This document shows positions 23,473 through 34,940 of a stretch of DNA of 64,000 nucleotides, one piece after another. Location of the stretch: contig MEQX01000093.1 of assembly GCA_001770415.1 (NCBI GenBank), positions 1 through 64,000 on the forward strand, given 5' to 3'. The notes beneath the pieces were generated by a model. That model saw only the letters and a program-made list of their open reading frames with translations. It was not told the DNA's origin and did not search any database. Every line of letters begins with the position of its first letter. Position 1 is the stretch's first letter. The stretch comes from Betaproteobacteria bacterium RIFCSPLOWO2_02_FULL_63_19. Lineage in GTDB: Bacteria > Pseudomonadota > Gammaproteobacteria > Burkholderiales > SG8-39. The position numbers and the translations under genes were made by a program.

Positions 23473-23525
23473 GCACCGGAATATATCGGGTTTCCCCCAC
23501 TGATGCAACCGCCGGCAGACACTGC

Positions 23526-24293
23526 TCAGGTCCGCCCTTGCTTCCGCGATCGCCGCCACTTTACCAGCCAGACCGCATACCCGGAAAAAGAATAGGTGAC
23601 GAAAAGCAGAAACAATATCATCGGCGGATTACTAGATATGAGAATCATCGCGAACGCAACCAGCAGTACCGCCCAAAACGGTACGCTCCTGCGCAGGTTG
23701 ATGTCCTTGAAACTGTAAAAGGGAACATTGCTCACCATCGTAATACCTGCAAACAGCGTAAAGGCGGCGGCAATGCCGCGGATGATTTCGGCGCGTTGTA
23801 TGCCAAAATCATTTATTACCCAGACTAGCCCGGCACAGAGGGCCGCCGCGGCCGGGCTCGGAAGTCCTTGAAAATAGCGCTTGTCGACCACATTGATGTT
23901 GGTGTTGAACCGCGCCAGCCTCAACGCGGCGCCGAGACAGAAGACGAACGCCGAGATCCAGCCGAAACGGCCCAGATCCTTCAGCGTCCACTCGTACATG
24001 ATGAGTGCGGGCGCGGCACCGAAGCAGACCATATCCGAAAGGGAATCGTACTCCGCGCCAAAGGCGCTCTGCGTACGCGTCAGCCTTGCCACCCGCCCGT
24101 CGAGGCCGTCGAGCACCATCGCGACAAAGATCGCCACCGCCGCCTGCTCAAAGCGCTGGTTCATCGCCTGGACGATGGCGTAGAAACCCGCAAACAATGC
24201 CGCAGTTGTAAACAGGTTAGGCAGTAGATAGATCCCTCGGCGGCGGATCTCCGCATTGAGCAACGGCCTATGTGGCTTATCGAAATCGGGCAT
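23526..24293 (-). CDS. pssA: CDP-diacylglycerol--serine O-phosphatidyltransferase
   Basis: RGIYLLPNLFTTAALFAGFYAIV; DGLDGRVARLTRTQSAFGAEYDSLSD, CDP-alcohol phosphotransferase motif. Confidence 0.93.
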   Translation of the reverse strand: MPDFDKPHRPLLNAEIRRRGIYLLPNLFTTAALFAGFYAIVQAMNQRFEQAAVAIFVAMVLDGLDGRVARLTRTQSAFGAEYDSLSDMVCFGAAPALIMYEWTLKDLGRFGWISAFVFCLGAALRLARFNTNINVVDKRYFQGLPSPAAAALCAGLVWVINDFGIQRAEIIRGIAAAFTLFAGITMVSNVPFYSFKDINLRRSVPFWAVLLVAFAMILISSNPPMILFLLFVTYSFSGYAVWLVKWRRSRKQGRT

Positions 24294-24319
24294 CAGGATG
24301 CCTTGCTCAATAAACGAAT

Positions 24320-24955
24320 CTACAGAAGTGCCAGAATACTACTGCCGCCCTGAACCTTGTCGCCAAGAGCGGCTTTGACGCGTGCCGAAAGTGGCAAATA
24401 GACATCAACACGCGATCCGAAACGTATAAAGCCGAAGCGCCCGCCCCGCAAGAGTCGGTCGCCGGGCTTGACGTGGCAAATGATTCGCCGCGCGATGAGC
24501 CCTGCGATCTGCACGCACGTCACATCAGCGCCGCTTGTTGTCTTCAGCCAAAGGGCATTGCGCTCGTTTTCGAGCGAAGCCTTGTCAAGTGCAGCATTTA
24601 GAAACTTGCCCGTGTTATACCAAGCCTGCCTAACCTCACCGTCGACCGGCGAGCGGTTTGAATGGACATTGAACACGTTCATGAACACGCTTACCTTGAT
24701 CGCATCGCGCTCCAGATACGGATCTCGCGTGGTCTCTACCACCACGATGCGCCCATCGGCCGGAGAAACCACCGTACGTTCGTCGCCGGGAATGCTGCGG
24801 GCCGGATCGCGAAAGAACTGCAGAATGAATAGGGCCGCGAGCCAGATCGGCGCGGACCACCACCCCGCCAGCCACTGAACAACGATCGCAGCGATAACGG
24901 CAGCGCCCAGAAACGGCCAGCCCTCGCGAGCAACAATGGGATGAGGGTAGCTCAC
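24320..24955 (-). CDS. psd: Phosphatidylserine decarboxylase
   Basis: [47 protein letters not shown] with the GS self-cleavage site. Confidence 0.93.
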   Translation of the reverse strand: MSYPHPIVAREGWPFLGAAVIAAIVVQWLAGWWSAPIWLAALFILQFFRDPARSIPGDERTVVSPADGRIVVVETTRDPYLERDAIKVSVFMNVFNVHSNRSPVDGEVRQAWYNTGKFLNAALDKASLENERNALWLKTTSGADVTCVQIAGLIARRIICHVKPGDRLLRGGRFGFIRFGSRVDVYLPLSARVKAALGDKVQGGSSILALL

Positions 24956-25034
24956 TCGCGAACGGAAATCTCGAATCTGCGTTGGAAATGCGAAGCGCCA
25001 GCCCGTGCGCGTCGCCTCTGCGTTCCAGTCCTCG

Positions 25035-26126
<1,092 letters not shown>

Positions 26127-26150
26127 CTACTCCACCCTCCTCGCACTTCC

Positions 26151-26642
26151 CTAAGCCCTAAGCACCCGTTCGCCGCGCGATATCCCCGATGCTCCCGTAC
26201 GCACGGTCTCCAGGATCACGCTCCTCTCTATCGCCTGGATGAACGCATCCAACTTCGCGCCGGTACCGGTCAGTTCAATCGTGTAGGTATGCTCAGTTAC
26301 GTCCAGTATGCGTCCGCGGAAGATATCGGCCATCCTCTTGAGTTCGTCGCGGTCCTTGCCGACCGCACGCACCTTGATCAGCATGAGTTCCCGTTCTATG
26401 TGCGACGATTCGGACAGGTCCACAACCTTGACCACTTCGATCAGTTTGTTCAACTGCTTGGTAATCTGCTCGATCACATCGTCAGAGCCCGTAGTGACGA
26501 TAGTCATTCTCGACAGGGATGGATCCTCGGTCGGTGCGACCGTTAGTGATTCGATGTTGTAACCTCGCGCCGAAAACAGACCGGAAACGCGCGACAGGGC
26601 GCCGGACTCGTTTTCCAGCAGGATCGAAATGATATGCCGCAT
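26151..26642 (-). CDS. ilvH: Acetolactate synthase small subunit
   Basis: MRHIISILLENESGALSRVSGLFSARGYNIESLTVAPTEDPSLSRMTIV; longer ORF start at 26705 possible. Confidence 0.95.
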   Translation of the reverse strand: MRHIISILLENESGALSRVSGLFSARGYNIESLTVAPTEDPSLSRMTIVTTGSDDVIEQITKQLNKLIEVVKVVDLSESSHIERELMLIKVRAVGKDRDELKRMADIFRGRILDVTEHTYTIELTGTGAKLDAFIQAIERSVILETVRTGASGISRGERVLRA

Positions 26643-26739
26643 GACTCTTGTCTCGTCGCTCAGGATCGAATAAGGACTAGGTGCGATGGAAGATGGTGCA
26701 TTCATAGTTGCGGCTGAGGGCGGGCGATACGGTTCTGCC

Positions 26740-28461
26740 TCACAGCTCCTCTGCCAGAATCATTTCCGAAATGCCCATGCCACCCGGGACCATCGGAAAC
26801 ACGTTCTCACTCTGGTCGGTAATGAAGTCCAGAAAGACTAATTCGTCCTTGCGCTTGAACGCGTCTTTCAGCGCGGGCTCTACGTCGGCAGGGTTCTCGA
26901 TCCGAATGCCGGAATGTCCATAACTCTGGACCAGCGCCACGAAATCGGGCAGCGCATCCATATACGACTCCGAATACCGGTTGCCGTGAAAAAATTGCTG
27001 CCACTGGCGCACCATGCCCATGTAACGGTTATTCAGACATACGATCTTGATCGGCAGTCGGTACTGTTTGCAGGTAGACAGTTCCTGTAGACACATTTGG
27101 AACGAGGCTTCACCCGTAACGCAGGTCACCGTTGCTTTGGGATTAGCGATCTGAGCTCCCATCGCCGCGGGCAGTCCGAACCCCATGGTGCCCAAGCCGC
27201 CAGAATTGATCCATCTGCGCGGCTTGTCGAATTTGTAAAACTGCGCAGTCCACATCTGGTGCTGGCCGACGTCCGAAACGATAATCGCATCCCCTTTCGT
27301 CACTTCATAGAGTTTTTCCACCACGAACTGGGGTTTGATGATTTTGCTCGCCCGGTCGTAGCGAAGGCAATCCTTCGCCTTCCACAATTCGATCTGCGCC
27401 CACCATGCCTTGAGCGCCTTCGCGTCGTGCTTTTCACGGTTTGTTTCTAGGACCTTCACGAGATCGCCGAGGACCTCCCGAACGTTGCCAACGATCGGCA
27501 CGTCTACCTTGACGCGCTTGGAAATAGAGGACGGATCGATATCGATGTGAATGATCTTCCGTGGGACCTCGCCAAAATGCTGGGGGTTGCCGATTACGCG
27601 GTCGTCGAATCGTGCCCCCACCGCAAGCAGCACGTCGCAGTGCTGCATGGCCATATTGGCCTGATAGGTGCCGTGCATGCCGAGCATACCGAGGAAATGC
27701 GCGTCCGATCCAGGAAATCCGCCCAAGCCCATGAGCGTATTGGTACACGGATACCCGAGCATTTTCACAAGCTTGGTTAGCTGCGCTGCCGCCTCTGAGA
27801 GGATCACGCCGCCACCGGTGTAGATCATGGGGCGTTTGGCTTCGAGCAGGAGTTGCGCGGCCTTCTTGATCTGCCCCGGGTGCCCCTTAATGACAGGGTT
27901 GTACGAACGCATACTGATTGACTCGGGAAACTCGAACTTGCAGCTCGCCGCCGTGACATCTTTCGGAATGTCGATCAAAACCGGACCAGGGCGGCCGCTA
28001 CGCGCAATATGAAACGCCTTCTTGACCGCCGAAGCCAGCTCCCGAACGTCCTTGACCAAAATGTTGTGCTTCACACAGGGCCTGGTAATTCCGACGGCGT
28101 CGACCTCCTGAAATGCATCCTGACCAATGGCATGCGTCGGCACCTGACCCGTGATGATCACCATCGGGATCGAATCCATGTACGCAGTGGCGATTCCGGT
28201 TACGGCGTTGGTCACCCCTGGACCCGACGTGACAAGACACACCCCGGTCTTGTTGCTTGCCCGGGAGTAGCCGTCGGCAGCGTGGGACGCACCCTGCTCG
28301 TGCCGAACCAGGATGTGCTTGACCTTGTCCTGCTTGAACAGCGCATCGTAGATGAACAGCACCGCGCCACCCGGATAGCCGAAGACGCACTCCACACCTT
28401 CTTCCTGCAAGCAGCGTATAAGAATCTCTGCGCCTGATAGTTCCATGCTCGATTTCTGCAC
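26740..28461 (-). CDS. ilvB: Acetolactate synthase large subunit
   Basis: GAEILIRCLQEEGVECVFGYPGGAVLFIYDAL; GPGVTNAVTGIATAYMDSIP; 573 aa. Confidence 0.96.
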   Translation of the reverse strand: MQKSSMELSGAEILIRCLQEEGVECVFGYPGGAVLFIYDALFKQDKVKHILVRHEQGASHAADGYSRASNKTGVCLVTSGPGVTNAVTGIATAYMDSIPMVIITGQVPTHAIGQDAFQEVDAVGITRPCVKHNILVKDVRELASAVKKAFHIARSGRPGPVLIDIPKDVTAASCKFEFPESISMRSYNPVIKGHPGQIKKAAQLLLEAKRPMIYTGGGVILSEAAAQLTKLVKMLGYPCTNTLMGLGGFPGSDAHFLGMLGMHGTYQANMAMQHCDVLLAVGARFDDRVIGNPQHFGEVPRKIIHIDIDPSSISKRVKVDVPIVGNVREVLGDLVKVLETNREKHDAKALKAWWAQIELWKAKDCLRYDRASKIIKPQFVVEKLYEVTKGDAIIVSDVGQHQMWTAQFYKFDKPRRWINSGGLGTMGFGLPAAMGAQIANPKATVTCVTGEASFQMCLQELSTCKQYRLPIKIVCLNNRYMGMVRQWQQFFHGNRYSESYMDALPDFVALVQSYGHSGIRIENPADVEPALKDAFKRKDELVFLDFITDQSENVFPMVPGGMGISEMILAEEL

Positions 28462-28717
28462 CGCAATAAATGTGACGACGGAAAACTTTGCAGCGTAATT
28501 GTTAGCATTTGATTGGTCAAGTATTTTGACTCAATATTTTCTCGCCACAGCCGCTGGTATCTGGGCGATTTTGGTAACATTCGAGGCGACGCTCCGCAAT
28601 TGGAAAACTGACGGATAACGGACCCGATGAACTGCAGGTGCGGCTGGCCCGCGGTATTCCAAGCCCCTCGCGCGCACGGGCGGCAACAAATTTTTCGAAG
28701 CCAATGAGGAAACACGT

Positions 28718-29284
28718 TTGGCATCCCGCACGGAACTGTCGGACTTTCTTTCCGGCGTAGAGCGGCGCGCGTTCAAGCAAGCGGTATTCGCAGTGCGCGA
28801 CGAGGAGGTTGCGCTGGACATTGTGCAAGACAGCATGCTTAAGCTCGCCGAACGATATGGCGGCAAGCCGGTCGCGGAGCTGCCAATGCTGTTCCAACGT
28901 ATCCTCCAGAATACGATAAGAGATTACTATCGGCGGCAGAAGGTCCGTTTCCGCTGGACAACCTTACTGTCGACGCTCTCCCAAGACCACGGCGCAGAGG
29001 GGTTCGACGCGCTGGAAACGTTGGAAAACGAAGACACTTCCAGCTTGGGGGTGGGCCCCGCAGAGCGAGTGCAAACTTTTCAACTTATTGAAATTATTGA
29101 AAAAGAACTCGCACACCTGCCGCCGCGTCAACGGGAAGCCTTCTTGCTGCGTTATTGGGAGGATTTGGACGTTGCCGAAGCGGCCGCGGTTATGGGCTGT
29201 TCGCAAGGCAGCGTGAAGACACATTGCTCGCGCGCTGCACATGCCCTTGCGACCGCACTGCGGACGAAGGGAATCGAACTATGA
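28718..29284 (+). CDS. RNA polymerase sigma factor (ECF-like)
   Basis: Sigma-70 region 2-like DEEVALDIVQDSMLKLAERYGG and region 4 LPPRQREAFLLRYWEDLDVAEAAAVMGCSQGSVKTHCSRAAHAL; TTG start with upstream GAGGAA. Confidence 0.9.
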   Translation: MASRTELSDFLSGVERRAFKQAVFAVRDEEVALDIVQDSMLKLAERYGGKPVAELPMLFQRILQNTIRDYYRRQKVRFRWTTLLSTLSQDHGAEGFDALETLENEDTSSLGVGPAERVQTFQLIEIIEKELAHLPPRQREAFLLRYWEDLDVAEAAAVMGCSQGSVKTHCSRAAHALATALRTKGIEL

Positions 29285-29661
29285 ACGAGCATCGTTTTGG
29301 TTACCGGGTCCGGCAATACCTTGACCAAGATCTGACTCTGGACCCAGAAAAGCTCGCGCGGCTCAAAGCCGCGCGCGAATGGGCGATCGGTCGCCAACGG
29401 GTCGCGGAGCCAAACGCAGCATTTGCTTGGGCTGCCGATCTGACCGGAAGCCTGCGCTACGACTCGGGACTGCTGTTTTCGCGCATCCTCCTGCCAGCGG
29501 CGATACTCCTGACTGGCGTAGCCGCCATTTACACGTGGCACCAGGCTCAAACGGTGCAGGAACTCGTGGAAATCGATACCCGGGTATTGGCCAGTGATCT
29601 GCCAATTGACGCGTATCTAGACCAGGGATTTGACGTATGGCTAAAGCGCTCCTCGCAATAG
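29281..29661 (+). CDS. DUF3619 family single-TM protein
   Basis: MNEHRFGYRVRQYLDQDLTLDPEKLARLKAAREWA; one TM segment ILLPAAILLTGVAAIYTW; 4 nt overlap with sigma factor. Confidence 0.8.
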   Translation: MNEHRFGYRVRQYLDQDLTLDPEKLARLKAAREWAIGRQRVAEPNAAFAWAADLTGSLRYDSGLLFSRILLPAAILLTGVAAIYTWHQAQTVQELVEIDTRVLASDLPIDAYLDQGFDVWLKRSSQ

Positions 29662-30155
29662 CCCTATCGTTAATTTTTGCCTCGTCCTCGGTCCTTGCCG
29701 CTGGGCCGAAAAAGAAGCAACCGTCTTGGGACGAACTCAGTCGCGAACAGCAGCAGGTTCTCGCTCCTCTCGCGCCAGACTGGAACAATTTCAGCGCGAG
29801 ACGCAAACGCAAATGGCTTGGTATCGCAGAACGATACCCTGTGATGGAACCGTTGGAACAGGCCAAGGTGCAGCGGAAAATGCGACCATGGTCGAAGCTC
29901 ACGCCCGAACAACGACGCGCAGCTCGGAAACGCTTCAAGAAACTGCAAGAGCTTGCTACGCAAAAACAACAGTCCCTGAGCGAAAAGTGGGAGGAATACC
30001 GGCGGATTCCTGAAGCGGAGCGCAAACAGTTCGAAGCCGCAGGCAAGGCGCCCAAGAAAGTGCGGGAAAGCTCGAAACGCCGGCCAAAGAAGAAAGCGCG
30101 CACGCGCGCGTCTGCGCCACCCACGTCGGCATCGACATCCGCAACGACGGAATGA
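29637..30155 (+). CDS. DUF3106 family protein
   Basis: Signal peptide; SWDELSREQQQVLAPLAPDWNNFSARRKRKWLGIAERYPVM...LTPEQRRAARKRFKKLQ. Confidence 0.85.
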   Translation: MAKALLAIALSLIFASSSVLAAGPKKKQPSWDELSREQQQVLAPLAPDWNNFSARRKRKWLGIAERYPVMEPLEQAKVQRKMRPWSKLTPEQRRAARKRFKKLQELATQKQQSLSEKWEEYRRIPEAERKQFEAAGKAPKKVRESSKRRPKKKARTRASAPPTSASTSATTE

Positions 30156-30667
30156 AGGCTGGCATGGATGGTGGCGTGACTACGCAGATGAAGCAGTCAC
30201 CTGCCGCACCTAGCATCGCACGGCGCCTCGCATCGATGCTCTACGAGTCGCTGCTGGCGTTCGCGATCGTTTTTTTTGCGGGATTGATCTTCCTTGGTGT
30301 CGTCGGCGCAAGCGCAGTGAGCGAACCTCTTTCCGGCCATTTCCGTACTCTGTTCCAGATCTATCTTGTTGCCACCCTTGGAATATATTTTGTCTGGTGC
30401 TGGCACCGGGGCGGCCAGACGCTACCCATGAAGACCTGGAAGCTCAAGCTGACCAACGGGGGCGATGGCCCCGTTTCCGTCCGCCAAGCTACTGCGCGCT
30501 ACCTACTCGCGTGCCTCTCAATCGCATTCGCCGGCGCCGGGCTTGTCTGGGCCGTTTTCGATCGCGACCGGCAGTTCCTGCACGACCGCTTAGCAGGCAC
30601 CCGGATTGTCAGTAGCGACAGCGGAACCAACGCCACATCTGCCCCCTCCAGGAATGTAGTCGGCTGA
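30152..30667 (+). CDS. RDD family membrane protein
   Basis: APSIARRLASMLYESLLAFAIVF; GGQTLPMKTWKLKL; FLHDRLAGTRIV. Confidence 0.87.
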   Translation: MKAGMDGGVTTQMKQSPAAPSIARRLASMLYESLLAFAIVFFAGLIFLGVVGASAVSEPLSGHFRTLFQIYLVATLGIYFVWCWHRGGQTLPMKTWKLKLTNGGDGPVSVRQATARYLLACLSIAFAGAGLVWAVFDRDRQFLHDRLAGTRIVSSDSGTNATSAPSRNVVG

Positions 30668-30676
30668 CCTTTCCCG

Positions 30677-31753
30677 CTATCGCCGTTCAGTCCACCACAT
30701 CATCAAGGTAGCCGCGGCCAAAAACACCATGCTCGGTAAGAGCGCCGACAGCGGAGGTGACCAGTTCTGCAACAGCCCCAAATGCGAAAACAGGCTATTC
30801 AGCATGTGAAAGAAGATACCCAGCATTATTCCGGAGAACACCTTGGCGCCAACGCTTCCCGAGCGAGTGTGAATGTAGGCAAACGGCAATGCGAGTGCCA
30901 TCATGACCAGCACCGCGAAGGGGTACACGAGCTTCTTCCACATCGCGATTTCGTAGCGCTCGGTCCGCTGGCGATTTTCGGACAGGTGCTGGGTGTATTG
31001 GTAAAGATTCCATGCCGACATTCGTTCCGGCGTTACGAATAGCACCGACAGGATTTCCGGGGTCAGAACCGACGGCCACGCAATTTGATCGAGATGTTGG
31101 ACGCTCGAGCCGTCACCGGAAAACTGCGTACGCACTACTTTATGCATGCGCCACAGCCCCTCCTTCGCGTACTCGCCCCGCTCCGCAGAACTGATCGAGA
31201 CCAGCCTGTAGTCGCCGTCAAACTCGTAGATGCGGATCCCCAAGAGCGTGGTGTCGGGCAGCACCTCGCGCACGTTTACAAATCGCCGCTCATCCTTTAC
31301 CCAAAAGCCGCTACGAAACTCCTGCGCTATTACCGTACTGGTCGCGCGCAGCTTGAGTTCTTGCGCGGTGCGCTCGCTTACCGGGCTTAGAAATTCTCCG
31401 ACGGCGTAGGTCAGAACCAGGAACACGATACCGATCCGCCCGAGCGTTAGCGCAGCCTGCGCTGGCGACAGGCCCGAGCCGCGCATCACGGTGTACTCGG
31501 AATTCGCTGCCAGGTGTGCTAGCGCGTAGAGGGTGCCAATCAGAACGGCGATCGGAAACAGTTCGTACACATGGCTCGGAACCGACAACAGCACATACAG
31601 CAACGCGTGCTGCAACCGGTAGTTCCCCTTGCCAAGGTCGCCCAATTCGTGAATCAGATCAAAAAAAGCAAACAGTGCGAGGAACGCTACGAACACGAAC
31701 AGCGTCGCACCATAAATTTCTCGGGCGAGGTAACGCCGGATCGTAATCATCAT
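30677..31753 (-). CDS. lptG: LPS export permease LptG
   Basis: MMITIRRYLAREIYGATLFVFVAFLALFAFFDLIHELGDLGKGNY; paired with lptF. Confidence 0.93.
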   Translation of the reverse strand: MMITIRRYLAREIYGATLFVFVAFLALFAFFDLIHELGDLGKGNYRLQHALLYVLLSVPSHVYELFPIAVLIGTLYALAHLAANSEYTVMRGSGLSPAQAALTLGRIGIVFLVLTYAVGEFLSPVSERTAQELKLRATSTVIAQEFRSGFWVKDERRFVNVREVLPDTTLLGIRIYEFDGDYRLVSISSAERGEYAKEGLWRMHKVVRTQFSGDGSSVQHLDQIAWPSVLTPEILSVLFVTPERMSAWNLYQYTQHLSENRQRTERYEIAMWKKLVYPFAVLVMMALALPFAYIHTRSGSVGAKVFSGIMLGIFFHMLNSLFSHLGLLQNWSPPLSALLPSMVFLAAATLMMWWTERR

Positions 31754-32826
31754 CGTCTTGCAGCTCCCGATCCCACGCGCAAGCGACGCCAGAACAATAG
31801 TAGGAGCAGGACCAACATGGCGGCGTGCACGATCCACCAACCTGTCCCGAATTCCAGCCTACCGGAGGAGACCCACGCTTGTGCGATGGAAACCGTGTTG
31901 CTGTAGACCATGTATGTAAGCAGCGCAAATACCAAGTTAACCGAACGACTCGCGCGGGGATTTACAAACGACAGCGGAATCGCCAGCAGAGCAAGTATCA
32001 GCGCCGACGTAGGCAAACTGATGCGCCAAAGCAACTCGGCCAGACTGGCATTGCTACGATTTTCGATCAGCGCCGCCGTTGACATCGATTTCGTTGAAAC
32101 CTGCTGCGCACGCGCCTCCTTCGTCTCCACGCGCATGGCATAGCGCTCGAATGTCATTACCCTGTACGCGGCGGTACCGGGAACCCCCTCGTAGCGTCGG
32201 CCATTAAGGAGCACAACGAACTGATCGCCGTTGACGGCCGTTTCCTTGAATCCGCTCTTGCTGACCAGTATCCCGGTACGTCCATGGTGCACCTGCGAAA
32301 TAAACACGTTCTGGACCCTGTTCAATTCTCCCGCTATCTCCTCGACAAAGAATATTCGGTCTGCGTTGCCTGCCTCACGAAATACGCCAGGGGCGACGCG
32401 GGAAAGTTCATCGCGGTTTTCCATGCGCCGGCGGAACTCCTCGCTCTTGTCCACGGCCCACGGCGACAGGAACAACGACAGCACACCGATCAATGCCACG
32501 AGCGGCAGCGCAAATGTCAGCACGGGCTTCACCCAAGCGATCAGAGATTGGCCAGCACTGAACCAAATTACCATTTCCGAATCGCGGTAACTTCGCGAAA
32601 GCGCCATTAGTACGGTGACAAACAAGGTCAGTGAAAGCAGCACCGGAAGATAGTTGAGGGCAGAAAATCCGAGCAGTGCAAGCACACCCTCTGAGACAAC
32701 TTTGCCGCTCGCTGCCTGGCCCAGTAGGCGAATTAGTTGCGTCGTGAGCGTAACGGCAAACAAGGTCGCAAAAACGGCCAGCGCCAGACTGCCGAATTCA
32801 CGTAACAAGGCACGCTTAAAGATCAC
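31750..32826 (-). CDS. lptF: LPS export permease LptF
   Basis: MIFKRALLREFGSLALAVFATLFAVTLTTQLIRLLGQAASGKV; divergent from pepA. Confidence 0.93.
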   Translation of the reverse strand: MIFKRALLREFGSLALAVFATLFAVTLTTQLIRLLGQAASGKVVSEGVLALLGFSALNYLPVLLSLTLFVTVLMALSRSYRDSEMVIWFSAGQSLIAWVKPVLTFALPLVALIGVLSLFLSPWAVDKSEEFRRRMENRDELSRVAPGVFREAGNADRIFFVEEIAGELNRVQNVFISQVHHGRTGILVSKSGFKETAVNGDQFVVLLNGRRYEGVPGTAAYRVMTFERYAMRVETKEARAQQVSTKSMSTAALIENRSNASLAELLWRISLPTSALILALLAIPLSFVNPRASRSVNLVFALLTYMVYSNTVSIAQAWVSSGRLEFGTGWWIVHAAMLVLLLLLFWRRLRVGSGAARR

Positions 32827-32969
32827 GGGCGCGGAAGATGTGGCAGTAGAAACTCGGAAAATTCCGCAGTACTACACGCAACATGTACGGCGGAGCTGCT
32901 TTGACTTGGCCGGATCAATACGGGGATAATTCCGGCGCTCACCCTCTTTATACTCAATCCGAGGTCATA

Positions 32970-34460
32970 GTGGAATTTAGCACAAAAGTCACAGCGCCAG
33001 AAAAGCTCGTCTGCGCCTGCGTCGCCGTGGCGGTGTTCGAGTCCCAGAAGCTGTCCGCTGCCGCCCGATCGCTGGATCGCGCGGCAGGAGGAATTATCCA
33101 CGCGCTCCTAAGTTCAGGCGACATGGATGGCAAGGTGGGAACGACCCGCCTTCTCTACCATCTGCCCGGCGTTGCGGCCGAGCGCGTGTTGCTTGTCGGC
33201 ATGGGCAAGGCCCCAAAGGTCAGTCCCAAGGATTACCGCGAAGCAGCCCGTGCTGGCGTAGCTGCAATACTCGATACGGGTATTACCGAGCTTTGTTCGT
33301 ACCTGGCCGGCGTTTCCGTCCCCGGTCGCGACATGGCCTGGAAGGCGCGGCAGTTCGGGCTGGTGGCAGCGGACGCCGTTTATCAGTTTGAGGGCATGAA
33401 AAGCAAGAAGTCCGCCCCGCGGGCGCTCGCACGTATCGTGGCCGGGATTGCATCACGAATGGAGGCGCCACAGGCGGAGCGCGGGCAATTCCAAGCTAGC
33501 GCAATCGGAGCAGGCGTGGCCTTGGCACGCGATCTTGGCAACCTGCCTGGAAACGTGTGCACGCCATCCTATCTGGCCGAGCAGGCGGTCACGCTCGCCA
33601 AGCCGTGGAAGCTGGGCGTCCAAGTCCTGGAACGCGCCGAAATGGAAAAACTCGGCATGCGCGCGCTGCTCTCCGTCGCCAAAGGTTCACAGCAGCAGCC
33701 GAAATTCATAGTACTTCACTACCTAGGGGCGCCGAAAAACGAACGTCCAGTCGTTCTGGTAGGCAAAGGCGTAACCTTTGACTCGGGCGGCATCTCGCTC
33801 AAGCCGGGAGCCGAAATGGACGAGATGAAGTTCGATATGTGCGGTGCGGCGAGTGTGCTCGGTGCGTTGCGCGCGGCAAGTCAATTGAAGCTCAAGCTCA
33901 ACGTCATTGGTCTGATTCCGGCCACGGAAAACATGCCCAGCGGCTCCGCCAGCAAGCCTGGAGACATCGTTACGTCGATGTCAGGCCAGACCATCGAGAT
34001 ACTGAACACGGACGCGGAAGGTCGCCTCATACTCTGTGATGCTCTCACCTACGCCGAACGCTTCGAGCCACAGGCAGTCGTCGACATCGCGACGCTGACG
34101 GGAGCGTGCGTAATCGCGCTCGGGCACGTTTGCTCTGGTCTGTATGCCAACAAGCCGGCGCTCGCCCGCGAGTTACTCAGCGCCGGTGACGAAGCATGGG
34201 ACCGCGTATGGCACATGCCGCTTTGGGACGATTATCAGGAACAGCTCAAGAGCAACTTCGCCGACCTCGCCAACATCGGCGGCCGTCCCGCAGGCAGTGT
34301 CACCGCAGCCTGCTTCCTGTCACGATTCGCGACAAAATATGACTGGGCGCATCTGGACATTGCAGGCACGGCATGGCGTTCAGGGAAGGACAAGGGATCG
34401 ACCGGACGCCCGGTTCCGCTGCTGGTCGGTTTTCTGATGAAGCGTGCGCGCCGTGGCTAA
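32970..34460 (+). CDS. pepA: Leucyl aminopeptidase
   Basis: VGKGVTFDSGGISLKPG; NTDAEGRLILCDAL; in-frame GTG start MEFSTKVTAPEKL preferred to the longer ORF. Confidence 0.96.
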   Translation: MEFSTKVTAPEKLVCACVAVAVFESQKLSAAARSLDRAAGGIIHALLSSGDMDGKVGTTRLLYHLPGVAAERVLLVGMGKAPKVSPKDYREAARAGVAAILDTGITELCSYLAGVSVPGRDMAWKARQFGLVAADAVYQFEGMKSKKSAPRALARIVAGIASRMEAPQAERGQFQASAIGAGVALARDLGNLPGNVCTPSYLAEQAVTLAKPWKLGVQVLERAEMEKLGMRALLSVAKGSQQQPKFIVLHYLGAPKNERPVVLVGKGVTFDSGGISLKPGAEMDEMKFDMCGAASVLGALRAASQLKLKLNVIGLIPATENMPSGSASKPGDIVTSMSGQTIEILNTDAEGRLILCDALTYAERFEPQAVVDIATLTGACVIALGHVCSGLYANKPALARELLSAGDEAWDRVWHMPLWDDYQEQLKSNFADLANIGGRPAGSVTAACFLSRFATKYDWAHLDIAGTAWRSGKDKGSTGRPVPLLVGFLMKRARRG

Positions 34461-34511
34461 GCACAGGCAGAATAGCCTTGCCCCTGCCGGAAATGCGACG
34501 GAACGAATCTG

Positions 34512-34940
34512 ATGACCCGCATCGATTTCTACTCGAATGCCGAACCCAAGCTGCGGATCGCGTGCCAGCTTGCGGCAAAGGCGGTGCAGCGGTCATTTCG
34601 GGTACTAATATTGGCACCGGAAGAAGAAATCGCTCGCGCCGTCGACAAGATGCTCTGGACTTTCCCTGCGACAGGATTTCTGCCCCACTGCATGGTTTCC
34701 GACCGGCTCGCGGCGGAAACGCCGGTCCTTATCGCGCGGAACTGTGAAGCACTGCCCCACGATCAGGTATTGCTCAATTTGGCATCCGATGCGCCAGTGC
34801 CGTTTACCCGTTTCCAGCGACTGATCGAACTGGTGGCAAGCGACGAGGCGGATAAGAACGCGGGACGCGTTCGATTTCGGTTCTACCGAGACCGAGGGTA
34901 CGAGATTCATCACCATGATCTCGGAAGGCTTCGCTCGTGA
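34512..34940 (+). CDS. holC: DNA polymerase III chi subunit
   Basis: MTRIDFYSNAEPKLRIACQLAAKAVQRSFRVLI; between pepA and valS. Confidence 0.9.
   Translation: MTRIDFYSNAEPKLRIACQLAAKAVQRSFRVLILAPEEEIARAVDKMLWTFPATGFLPHCMVSDRLAAETPVLIARNCEALPHDQVLLNLASDAPVPFTRFQRLIELVASDEADKNAGRVRFRFYRDRGYEIHHHDLGRLRS

Noticed and set aside
28462-28717. Possible BCAA leader peptide upstream of ilvB
   Set aside because: Searched the minus strand; the only nearby ATG (MLTITLQSF...) reads on without stop into ilvB in another frame and is not enriched in Ile/Val/Leu.
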